Below are positions 1 to 5,454 of a DNA stretch of 10,785 nucleotides, piece after piece. Position numbers and translations under genes: made by a program. The notes under the pieces are model-generated. The model was given only the letters and a program-made list of their open reading frames with translations, was not told the origin of the DNA and did no database searches. Numbering within the stretch: position 1 is the stretch's first letter; each line of letters begins with the position of its first letter. This DNA comes from JBDKTK01 sp039680225 (lineage in GTDB: Bacteria > Desulfobacterota > Syntrophia > Syntrophales > UBA4778), in NCBI GenBank assembly GCA_039680225.1, contig JBDKTK010000387.1, positions 1 through 10,785 of the forward strand, read 5' to 3'.

Positions 1-468
1 GCCTTTAGTTGTAAGCAGCGGCCAGGAGGCGCACAGGTTCGAATGCGGGTTGTTCACGCCCTGGCAGTTGGGGCCGATCAGCCGGACTCTGCTCTTGCGG
101 GCGACTTCCGCAAGCTCCTTCTGCATCTGTTCGCCTTCCTCCCCGGCTTCAGCGAACCCGCCAGTTATGATTACGGCCGATTTAACGCCGGCCTTCCCGC
201 AGTCCCTGACAGCATCAATGACCATCCTGGCCGGGATGACAATCACAGCCAGGTCGGCGGGAGCGGGGATCGAGAGTATATCCCTGTAAGCCTTGAGGCC
301 CAGGATCTCGTCCGCCTTGGGGTTGATGGGATAGATGGGCCCCTGGAACCCGGCGTTGATCAGGTTGTACAAGATATCGTAGCCAAGCTTTCCGGGTGTC
401 GTGGAGGCCCCGATCAGGGCCGCGCTTTGAGGTTTGAAAACGGCATCCAAGTCTCGAACAGATTTCAT
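1..468 (-). CDS. ADP-forming acyl-CoA (acetate--CoA) synthetase, CoA-binding N-terminal part, truncated by window edge
   Basis: Reading the minus strand from ATG 468-466 gives 156 codons with no stop up to base 1, so the 3' end lies outside the window. The start has a strong ribosome site, AAAAGGAGGGG, just upstream (about 474-484). The protein shows the Rossmann-like CoA-binding domain of NDP-forming acyl-CoA synthetases: an early IGAS loop followed by TTPGKLGY (residues 19-29), then YPINPKADEILG, DLAVIVIPA, IITGGFAE, and the GPNCQG turn, where the family usually has GPNCLG. Known family members convert acyl-CoA, ADP and phosphate to acid, CoA and ATP (or the reverse) in the cytoplasm, either as one ~700-residue chain or as separate alpha and beta subunits; the visible part cannot tell which. 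The acyl substrate cannot be read from this fragment. It is divergent from the MBL-fold gene. Confidence 0.9.
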   Translation of the reverse strand, partial: MKSVRDLDAVFKPQSAALIGASTTPGKLGYDILYNLINAGFQGPIYPINPKADEILGLKAYRDILSIPAPADLAVIVIPARMVIDAVRDCGKAGVKSAVIITGGFAEAGEEGEQMQKELAEVARKSRVRLIGPNCQGVNNPHSNLCASWPLLTTKG

Positions 469-601
469 ACACTCCCCTCCTTTTGATGTGAAATCGATCG
501 ACAAAACAACGGGGCGGGTGCGCCTTATTTCACCCACGCATTCAGGGAAACTACCACATACATTTCGATGTTTCTATCCGAATTTAAACGAAAATAAAAA
601 G

Positions 602-629
602 TTGATAGTTTCAGTGATTTCTATATATT
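602..629 (+). promoter_or_regulatory. Candidate sigma70-type promoter for the MBL-fold/DUF2284 unit
   Basis: TTGATA at 602-607 and TATATT at 624-629 are separated by 16 bases, in the AT-rich gap between two divergent genes, about 48 bases before the MBL start codon. Both boxes are close to consensus. This rests on sequence match and position only. No equally good promoter was seen for the minus-strand synthetase gene in the same gap. Confidence 0.4.
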
Positions 630-676
630 GGGAGGCGGCGATCGCGCCGGGGGCAATAAAAAAAGGAGGTTTCAAG

Positions 677-1576
677 ATGAGAATACGCCAGGCTGGAAAA
701 GTGGCCGACGGGCTCTGGTACCTGGGAAGGGAAGAGTCCGGCAGCTATGTCCTTGAAGGGAACGACTGCTCCATACTTATCAACGGCGGCCTGAGTTATA
801 TCCTGCCGGACGTCCTGAAGCAGATGAAGGAGTTCGGTATCGATGCGGGAAAGATCAAAAAATTCCTCATCCTCCATTCCCATTTCGACCACATCGGCAT
901 TGTCCCGTATTTCAAGAGGACTTACCCGGGGATCGAGGCGTTCGCTTCCAAACGCGCCTGGGAAATACTGGCCATGCCCAAGGCGATCAACATAGCAAAC
1001 ACGTTCAGCAAGTCCGTCGCCGAAAAGATGAACGTGGCCGCCGGGCTCGAGAAATACGACCTCGACTGGCGCGACGATTTCACGGGCACAACTCTGGTTG
1101 AGGGCGACACAATCGACCTCGGCGGAAGGAAACTGCAGATAATGGAAACGCCGGGCCATACGGGCTGCTCGATATCGGCATACGAGCCGGGCCTCAAGGC
1201 CCTCTTCCCCTCCGACGCCATGGGCATCCCCTTCAAAGACATCGTCTTCCCTTCGGCCAACACCGATTTCACGCAATACCAGCAGACCCTGGAGAGGTAC
1301 AAGCCCCTTGCGGTGAATTACATGTGCGCGGACCATTACGGGTACGTCACCGGCGAAGAGGCGGCCCGCTTCACGGACATGACTATCCAGGAGGCCCGGA
1401 ACCTGAGGGCGCAGATGGAAAACGTCTACCGCTCGATCGGGGACATCGACGCCGCCGCAAAGGCCATCAACGAAGAGTTCTACCGGGTAAATCCCGAATA
1501 CTTCATTTCGGCCGATATCCTGGAAGGCGTCTTCAGGCAGATTGTGAAATATCTCGCAAAAAACATGCAGGGTTGA
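677..1576 (+). CDS. Metallo-beta-lactamase-fold hydrolase
   Basis: A 299-residue protein. ATG 677 is chosen because AAAAGGAGGT at 661-670 precedes it by a good distance; the frame stays open further upstream, but that part lies in the divergent intergenic gap and has no family similarity. The metal-binding set is complete: H67-S-H69-F-D71-H72 (the HxHxDH motif), H161 within ETPGHTGCS, D180 within FPSDAMG, and H220 within ADHYG. Established MBL-fold chemistry therefore predicts a cytoplasmic two-metal (Zn or Fe) hydrolase acting on an ester, thioester, lactam, phosphoester or similar bond. HxHxDH argues against the HxExD centre of flavodiiron proteins, and no flavodoxin domain is present. The C-terminal ~75 residues are helical-looking and probably form a substrate lid. 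The next gene begins on the base after the stop, so the two are likely co-translated. The substrate is unknown. Confidence 0.9.
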   Translation: MRIRQAGKVADGLWYLGREESGSYVLEGNDCSILINGGLSYILPDVLKQMKEFGIDAGKIKKFLILHSHFDHIGIVPYFKRTYPGIEAFASKRAWEILAMPKAINIANTFSKSVAEKMNVAAGLEKYDLDWRDDFTGTTLVEGDTIDLGGRKLQIMETPGHTGCSISAYEPGLKALFPSDAMGIPFKDIVFPSANTDFTQYQQTLERYKPLAVNYMCADHYGYVTGEEAARFTDMTIQEARNLRAQMENVYRSIGDIDAAAKAINEEFYRVNPEYFISADILEGVFRQIVKYLAKNMQG

Positions 1577-2152
1577 ATGAGCCCGAAAGTCCCTAAACAA
1601 AAAGTGCCCCCAAAGGTCTTTAAAAAGGTCCCGGCCTTTTTGAAAAAAAAGGGGGCATCCGAAGCGAGGTTTATCAAGGCATGCGACATAGTTGTCGACG
1701 AGCGGGTCCGCCTCAAATGCCAGGTCCCTTTGTGCGACAGCTTCGGGCGCAACCTCCTGTGCCCGCCCCACCTGCCTGCAGTCGCGCAGTTCCGGGAAGC
1801 TTTGGCGCGATATGAAGACGCTGTCATTGTCCAGGTCCGGGCAAGCCTGGAGGAGACGAAAGGCGATCCGTTCCTGCCGGCCAGGCGCTTGCATGAGATA
1901 ATCAACATGGGCGAGAAATTCGCGTTCGAATCCGGCTCGCGTTTCGCGCTGGGGCTGATCGGCGGCTGCTGCCGGCTGTGCGACAGCTGCGTTGCGGTGG
2001 ATTCGGGCCGTGCCTGCCGCCACCCCTTCAAGGCCAGGCCCTCCATGGAGGCCATGGGCATCGACGTGCAGGCGACGGCCGAAAAGGCGGGACTGCCGTT
2101 TGAATTCCCCGTCCGGGACCGCGTGATCTGGACCGGGCTGATCTTGTTGTAA
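1577..2152 (+). CDS. DUF2284-type cysteine-rich putative metal-binding protein
   Basis: A 191-residue protein whose ATG directly abuts the TGA of the MBL-fold gene (zero spacing), which suggests translational coupling; only a weak GCAGGG ribosome site is visible. Nine cysteines stand out: C36, C48, C53, C62 (in LLCPPHLP) and a cluster C131, C132, C135, C138, C147. The spaced cysteines and the LCPP motif match my memory of DUF2284 (predicted metal-binding proteins), most of them from anaerobes and archaea. The pattern suggests one or more Fe-S clusters or structural metals, but no reaction is known. The N-terminus is lysine- and proline-rich (residues 3-25) and the C-terminus is hydrophobic without a full membrane span. 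A cloverleaf-forming repeat begins on the base after the stop codon. Family assignment is fairly sure; function is open. Confidence 0.82.
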   Translation: MSPKVPKQKVPPKVFKKVPAFLKKKGASEARFIKACDIVVDERVRLKCQVPLCDSFGRNLLCPPHLPAVAQFREALARYEDAVIVQVRASLEETKGDPFLPARRLHEIINMGEKFAFESGSRFALGLIGGCCRLCDSCVAVDSGRACRHPFKARPSMEAMGIDVQATAEKAGLPFEFPVRDRVIWTGLILL

Positions 2153-2236
2153 GTCATTGTTCAATTTTCGTCATGCCTGCGAAAGCAGGCATCCAGAAAA
2201 AAACTGGATTCCTGTCAAGCCAGGAATGACAATGAC
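2153..2236. repeat. Cloverleaf-forming palindromic intergenic repeat
   Basis: Bases 2170-2230 pair almost completely. GTCAT (2170-2174) pairs with ATGAC (2226-2230) as the outer stem. Inside lie hairpin GCCTGC/GCAGGC with a GAAA loop (2175-2190), hairpin ATCCAG/CTGGAT (2191-2209) and hairpin TCCTG/CAGGA (2210-2225). A second copy of the outer arm, GTCATTGT at 2153-2160, can pair with ACAATGAC at 2229-2236. The sequence resembles the GTCATTCC...GGAATGAC family of dispersed repeats seen in many proteobacterial genomes; that comparison is from memory. It starts right after the DUF2284 stop codon and could also act as an mRNA 3' structure. Only one copy is in this window. Confidence 0.8.
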
Positions 2237-2277
2237 GTGCTTATCGATTTGATGCTGGCGTGAAAGGAGAATGGAAA

Positions 2278-2472
2278 ATGGCGCTATTGAAAGAAGCGGG
2301 AATCCCCATCGGCAGGATGCTTTTCATCCCCAGGCAGGAAGGCATGAGCAAGGACGACCTGATCATCGAGGCGAACGGCCAGTACAAGCTCACAGAGATG
2401 GCCGACCGTTTCGTAATAAAAAATGACGAGTGCTGCCGCAGCATTCTCGTCAAGGTGAAGACGAAAGATTGA
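2278..2472 (+). CDS. Small hypothetical protein (64 aa)
   Basis: ATG 2278 is chosen because AAGGAGA at 2264-2270 sits seven bases before it; an in-frame GTG at 2260 would place that ribosome site inside the gene. The product is 64 residues, starting MALLKEAGIPIGRMLF and ending in a lysine-rich VKVKTKD. It has a Cys-Cys pair (residues 52-53) and no signal peptide, membrane segment or motif that I recognise. It stands alone between the cloverleaf repeat and the sppA upstream region. The good ribosome site and a protein-like composition support a real gene, but I cannot assign a function. Confidence 0.6.
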   Translation: MALLKEAGIPIGRMLFIPRQEGMSKDDLIIEANGQYKLTEMADRFVIKNDECCRSILVKVKTKD

Positions 2473-2480
2473 TGCACACC

Positions 2481-2502
2481 TTTGTAGGTTTTGTTTGTAG
2501 GT
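2481..2502 (+). repeat. Nine-base direct repeat upstream of sppA
   Basis: TTTGTAGGT occurs at 2481-2489 and again at 2494-2502, a 13-base period, just after the 64-residue ORF. It could be a regulator site or chance; the second copy overlaps the candidate -35 box described next. Confidence 0.45.
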
Positions 2503-2522
2503 CCGTTTAAATTCAATATACA
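2495..2522 (+). promoter_or_regulatory. Weak candidate promoter for sppA
   Basis: TTGTAG (2495-2500) and TATACA (2517-2522) are 16 bases apart. The -10 box is reasonable and the -35 box is poor. The resulting leader would be about 170 bases and would contain the perfect TAAGGG/CCCTTA hairpin with a three-base loop at 2563-2577. Position and partial consensus are the only support. Confidence 0.28.
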
Positions 2523-2697
2523 TAAGCATCACAGAAGATGATCTCCGGAAAGTATTAGCTGCTAAGGGTTTCCCTTAACTCTTATACTTGATTTTTTCTA
2601 TTTGATGTAGTATTCCTCCCGGGTCTTTGATTCCGGGCGGCGCTTCACACAGCCCGACAATTGCAGGAACAAGAAACTTAGGGCCAGGAGGTATTAA

Positions 2698-3672
2698 GTG
2701 CGAAGGTTTTTCCCTATAATTCTCATCGTAATCTTTATTTCCGTTAACGGCTGTGCGTATTTCAACGTGCCGCTCGTCACCCCGACACAACCGCTCCAGG
2801 AGAAAATCCTGGAAGGCGAGGGGACGGCCAAGATCCTTCTTATCAATGTTTCGGGCACAATCTCGGAACAGGAAAAATCCAAGAAATTGGGCCTCGAGGA
2901 AGAAAACTCGATGGTGTCCGTCATCAAAGAGGAACTCCTCAAGGCGGAGAGGGACAAGGACGTCAAAGGAGTCATCATTAAAATAGATTCCCCCGGGGGG
3001 ACCGTGACGGCTTCCGACCTGATCTATTACGAGATCATGCAGTTCAAGAAGAGGTCCGGGATCAGGGTCGCTTCGTGCATAATGGGACTGGGGACTTCCG
3101 GCGGATACTACGTGGCCGCGGCTACCGACGAGATTTCGGCATTTCCCACGGCCATTACCGGCAGCATCGGCGTCATCGCCATGAAATTCGATGTGAAGCA
3201 GTTCCTTAACCGTTTCGGCATTTACAATGAGACGTTTAAGTCCGGCGACAAGAAAGACATTCTCTCTCCGTTTCGGCCTTCGACACCGGAAGAGACCGAG
3301 ATCATGCAGAGCGTGATCATGCAGCTCTACGGCAGGTTCGTCGACGTGGTTGCCGAGGGGCGGAAAAATGTCCTGACCCGCGACCAGGTGAAAAAACTGG
3401 CCGACGGCAGGATCTACACGGCTGACCAGGCGCTCCAGAACAAGCTGATCGACAAGGTCGGCTACCTCGGAGACTCGATAAACTCCATGAAGAGCGCTTT
3501 GAAACTCGACCAGGCCAAGGTCATCACTTACATCCGGCCGGGTACATACAAGGGGAGCATTTACTCCGGCCTGCCCGAGTCGATTTCTCCTGTTGTGAAC
3601 CTGATCAACATCAACGCCGAAGGCCTCCAGATGATGCCCAGCGTAAGGTTCATGTACGTGTGGAACCCTTAG
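2698..3672 (+). CDS. sppA: Signal peptide peptidase SppA, lipoprotein-anchored form
   Basis: A GTG start with AGGAGG seven bases upstream gives 324 residues. The N-terminus is a lipoprotein signal (MRRFF, hydrophobic stretch, V-N-G-C19), so the mature enzyme is probably lipidated at C19 and faces the periplasm. Asparagine at the -2 position of the lipobox is slightly unusual. The S49-family serine protease domain covers about residues 45-270: KIDSPGG at 95-101, catalytic Ser134 in GLGTSGGYY, the AITGSIGV segment, and the probable general base Lys186 in SGDKKD. This is the short, single-domain form rather than the ~600-residue duplicated E. coli type. SppA is known to degrade signal peptides left in the membrane after secretion. 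The C-terminal tail to VWNP is outside the core fold. The gene is followed by a strong terminator shared with the convergent gene. Confidence 0.92.
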   Translation: MRRFFPIILIVIFISVNGCAYFNVPLVTPTQPLQEKILEGEGTAKILLINVSGTISEQEKSKKLGLEEENSMVSVIKEELLKAERDKDVKGVIIKIDSPGGTVTASDLIYYEIMQFKKRSGIRVASCIMGLGTSGGYYVAAATDEISAFPTAITGSIGVIAMKFDVKQFLNRFGIYNETFKSGDKKDILSPFRPSTPEETEIMQSVIMQLYGRFVDVVAEGRKNVLTRDQVKKLADGRIYTADQALQNKLIDKVGYLGDSINSMKSALKLDQAKVITYIRPGTYKGSIYSGLPESISPVVNLININAEGLQMMPSVRFMYVWNP

Positions 3673-3687
3673 CCGATTAAAATAATT

Positions 3688-3729
3688 CCATAAAAAAACC
3701 CCGCCTCTCAAAGGCGGGGTTTTTTATGG
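3688..3729. terminator. Bidirectional intrinsic terminator between sppA and the Spy-like gene
   Basis: CCCCGCCT (3699-3706) pairs perfectly with AGGCGGGG (3712-3719) around a five-base loop. An A-run lies before the stem and a T-run after it (3720-3725), and CCAT/ATGG extends the pairing outward. The A and T tracts make it functional on both strands, fitting the convergent genes on each side. Confidence 0.93.
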
Positions 3730-3741
3730 AAAACCGATTCC

Positions 3742-4341
3742 TTATTCAGTCTGCGCACCTGCAGCGCCGGTCCTGGGCCCTCTCCTGTGCTTCATCCTTT
3801 CCATCCACTGCTCGTGCATCTGGACAAGCTGTTTGCGCTGGTCCGCGGTGAGCTCGTTCATCATGGCGGCATTCATCTGCAGCTCGGCTTTGACCAGGTT
3901 GGCAAGGGTGGCGCTGAGCGTATCTATCTGCTTTGCGATTGCGTTGTCATCAAGCTTGTCCTGGGCAAGCATATCCCTCAACTGCTTACCCTGATTTCTC
4001 AGGTCCGTGCGCATTTTGTCCAGGTCTTGCGAGTTCTTATCGTAAATCGCCCGGATGCGGGTCTGCTCCTCATTGGTCAGTTTCAGCTTTTGCACTGTTT
4101 TGGGCCGCTCCCACCATCTCGGCATCATGTGATGGCTCCGGTATTGCTCCTGGTCCGCAGCTTGAGAATCCTGGTCCTGGGCCTGGTCCTGACCCTGGTC
4201 CATGTTTTCCATATCCTGGCTTTGATTCTGGTCCGGGGCCGTCCGGCTGCCCTGGTCCTGACCCTGTGCCTGGGCCATTGCAAAACCCGCAATCGCGAGA
4301 ACAAATAACATGCAAAGGATTGTCAACGAAACCTTTCTCAT
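3742..4341 (-). CDS. Spy/CpxP-like periplasmic protein with Asp/Gln-rich N-terminal linker
   Basis: A 199-residue protein with AAAAGGAGG (4348-4356) ahead of its ATG. A clear Sec signal peptide ends at AMA (residues 21-23), so the product is periplasmic. Residues 24-66 form a low-complexity linker dominated by aspartate and glutamine (DQGQDQ-like repeats). A helical domain follows (about 80-185), containing LTNEEQ (88-93) and LTADQ (164-168), which bracket a helical hairpin as in the LTxxQ family (Spy, CpxP, ZraP-like proteins; LTNEEQ is a one-residue-longer variant). Family members act as ATP-independent periplasmic chaperones or envelope-stress and metal sensors. There is no cysteine cluster; HH at 70-71 and scattered methionines could bind metal, which is speculative. 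The tail is basic. It transcribes toward sppA and shares its terminator. Confidence 0.78.
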   Translation of the reverse strand: MRKVSLTILCMLFVLAIAGFAMAQAQGQDQGSRTAPDQNQSQDMENMDQGQDQAQDQDSQAADQEQYRSHHMMPRWWERPKTVQKLKLTNEEQTRIRAIYDKNSQDLDKMRTDLRNQGKQLRDMLAQDKLDDNAIAKQIDTLSATLANLVKAELQMNAAMMNELTADQRKQLVQMHEQWMERMKHRRGPRTGAAGAQTE

Positions 4342-4371
4342 TTTATGCCTCCTTTTGGTGTCCTGATAAAA

Positions 4372-4400
4372 AGCGTAGGCGAGGGGTTTTAAAATGTCAA
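4372..4400 (-). promoter_or_regulatory. Candidate sigma70 promoter for the Spy-like gene
   Basis: On the minus strand a perfect TTGACA box (4400-4395) is followed after 17 bases by TACGCT (4377-4372), which keeps the key T, A and final T of the -10 box. Transcription would start near 4365, leaving a leader of about 25 bases that contains the ribosome site. Support is sequence match and spacing. Confidence 0.5.
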
Positions 4401-4450
4401 ATCAGCGGTCGCAGGGGCGTATTGCCATATGCCCTGTACAACGATAACGA

Positions 4451-4486
4451 ACCGGCGGAGTTCGGTATGGCGGCCCCCGCGCCGGT
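4451..4486. other. Seven-base inverted repeat upstream of tadA
   Basis: ACCGGCG (4451-4457) and CGCCGGT (4480-4486) form an inverted repeat around 22 bases, ending 20 bases before the tadA start in the gap shared with the divergent Spy-like gene. It could be an operator or a leader stem; there is no T-run for a terminator. Confidence 0.4.
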
Positions 4487-4505
4487 ATGATAAAAGAAAA
4501 ATGTT

Positions 4506-5009
4506 ATGGAAGAAGACGAGAAATTTATGAGGCTTGCCCTGGCCGAGGCGCAAAAGGGGCTGGCCATCGGGGAGGTGCCGGTGGGCGCCGTGGTTGTGCT
4601 TGACGGCAAGGCGGTGGCAAGGGCCCACAACAAGCCCGTGTCGCTGAGCGACCCTTCCGGCCACGCCGAAATCCTCGCCCTGAGGAAGGCCGCTAAAAAA
4701 CTGGGCAATTACCGGCTCACCGGGGCTGATATGTACGTTACCCTGGAGCCCTGTGTCATGTGCGCGGGCGCCATCCTGCACGCGAGGGTCCGGAGGATAA
4801 TTTTTGGCGCAAGCGATCCGAAAGGCGGCGCGGTCGTCTCGTTATTCAGGATGATGGAGGACAAACGCCTCAACCATTCCGTGCAAGTCGTTCACGGCAT
4901 CATGGAAGAGGCCTGCTCGGAAATTTTGAGTAGATTTTTCAGGGAAAAGAGGATAACCTTTTCAGCTCGAAAAAAAACAGGGACCGGAGAGATACCGAAG
5001 TGGTCGTAA
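4506..5009 (+). CDS. tadA: tRNA-specific adenosine deaminase TadA
   Basis: A 167-residue cytoplasmic zinc enzyme that deaminates the wobble adenosine (A34) of tRNA-Arg(ACG) to inosine. The deaminase motif is complete: H53-A-E55 (zinc ligand and proton-shuttle glutamate) and P82-C83-V-M-C86 (two zinc ligands), with PVGAVVV, NYRL and the RIIFGASDPKGGA segment typical of TadA. ATG 4506 gives an N-terminus that aligns with E. coli TadA; the ribosome site is weak, and ATG 4527 (Met8) is a possible alternative. The last seven codons and the stop lie inside the tRNA-Ser(CGA) gene, which begins at 4986, so maturation of that tRNA from a shared transcript would cut the tadA message before its stop codon. 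The C-terminal tail from about residue 150 is outside the catalytic core. Confidence 0.95.
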   Translation: MEEDEKFMRLALAEAQKGLAIGEVPVGAVVVLDGKAVARAHNKPVSLSDPSGHAEILALRKAAKKLGNYRLTGADMYVTLEPCVMCAGAILHARVRRIIFGASDPKGGAVVSLFRMMEDKRLNHSVQVVHGIMEEACSEILSRFFREKRITFSARKKTGTGEIPKWS

Positions 5010-5079
5010 CGGGATCGACTCGAAATCGATTTGGGGGCCAAAAGCCCTCACGGGGGTTCGAATCCCCCTCTCTCCGCCA
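4986..5079 (+). tRNA. tRNA-Ser (anticodon CGA)
   Basis: The acceptor stem GGAGAGA (4986-4992) pairs perfectly with TCTCTCC (5069-5075), then discriminator G and an encoded CCA (5077-5079). The anticodon stem ATCGA/TCGAT encloses loop CTCGAAA, giving anticodon CGA at 5021-5023 for UCG codons. A long variable arm and the GGTTCGAATCC T-loop confirm a class II serine tRNA. Its first 24 bases overlap the end of tadA. Confidence 0.96.
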
Positions 5080-5116
5080 TAATAAAATTTGAATTTTGAA
5101 ATTTGAGTTTGATTTC

Positions 5117-5209
5117 GGAGGGATGCCCGAGAGGCTGAAGGGGCACGACTGGAAATCGTGTGTACATACAAAATGTGTACCGGGGGTTCGAATCCCCCTT
5201 CCTCCGCCA
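5117..5209 (+). tRNA. tRNA-Ser (anticodon GGA)
   Basis: The acceptor stem GGAGGGA (5117-5123) pairs with TTCCTCC (5199-5205) with one G-T wobble, then G and an encoded CCA (5207-5209). The anticodon stem CACGA/TCGTG holds loop CTGGAAA, anticodon GGA at 5151-5153, reading UCC and UCU. The long variable arm contains a GTACAT/ATGTGTAC stem. The T-arm is identical to that of the neighbouring tRNA-Ser. The two genes are separated by 37 AT-rich bases. Confidence 0.96.
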
Positions 5210-5239
5210 TTTTCCAAGCTTGGATTTCGTGAAGAGAAT

Positions 5240-5341
5240 GATAGCCGGGCCCCGTGCAACGCAGGCTTGCAAACCCCGTCAGGTCCGGAAGGAAGCAGCG
5301 GTAGCAATTTCCTGTGTGTGCTGCGGGTTTTCCTGGCTATC
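5240..5341 (+). ncRNA. ffs: Signal recognition particle RNA (4.5S, small bacterial type)
   Basis: The conserved SRP domain IV core GGTCCGGAAGGAAGCAGC is at 5282-5299, the hairpin bound by Ffh. The ends are set by the terminal helix GATAGCC (5240-5246) with GGCTATC (5335-5341), giving about 100 nucleotides, normal for the 4.5S class without an Alu domain. The RNA with Ffh targets nascent membrane and secreted proteins to FtsY/SecYEG. It sits between the tRNA genes and dnaX, a common bacterial arrangement. The exact ends are inferred from pairing. Confidence 0.95.
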
Positions 5342-5369
5342 AGTTAATATCCCCGCAAAGTTGCAGCCG

Positions 5370-5386
5370 CCCGGCAGCCAGCCGGG
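5370..5386 (+). other. GC-rich hairpin between ffs and dnaX
   Basis: CCCGGC (5370-5375) and GCCGGG (5381-5386) form a six-base stem with a five-base loop. No T-run follows, so it is not a standard terminator; it may form the 3' side structure of the ffs transcript or lie in the dnaX leader. Confidence 0.45.
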
Positions 5387-5454
5387 ACAACCCGAATTGA
5401 AAAGATTGGATGCAGGAAGCCTTTCAAAAATCCTCATAATTTAGAGAGAATAAT

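Noticed and set aside
434..676. Upstream in-frame extension of the MBL-fold gene
   Set aside because: It crosses the divergent promoter region and the synthetase ribosome site, whereas ATG 677 has a strong AAAAGGAGGT site and gives the family N-terminus.
611..2164. Long minus-strand open frame (517 codons) opposite the MBL and DUF2284 genes
   Set aside because: It is a GC-rich antisense shadow; the plus-strand genes carry complete family motifs and ribosome sites.
2575..3711. Minus-strand open frame opposite sppA
   Set aside because: Antisense shadow of a gene with full S49 motifs, and it runs into the terminator stem.
4070..4490. Gly/Pro-rich frames over the Spy-like linker region, both strands
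   Set aside because: They are alternative readings of the repetitive Asp/Gln-encoding DNA; the signal peptide and LTxxQ domain lie in the chosen frame.
5080..5116. Repeated AAATTTGA-like sequence between the two tRNA genes, considered as an attachment site
   Set aside because: Simple AT-rich spacer; there is no integrase and no duplicated tRNA end in the window.
4939..5307. Open frames across the tRNA and SRP RNA genes
   Set aside because: They are translations of structural RNA genes and contain the repeated T-arm sequence.
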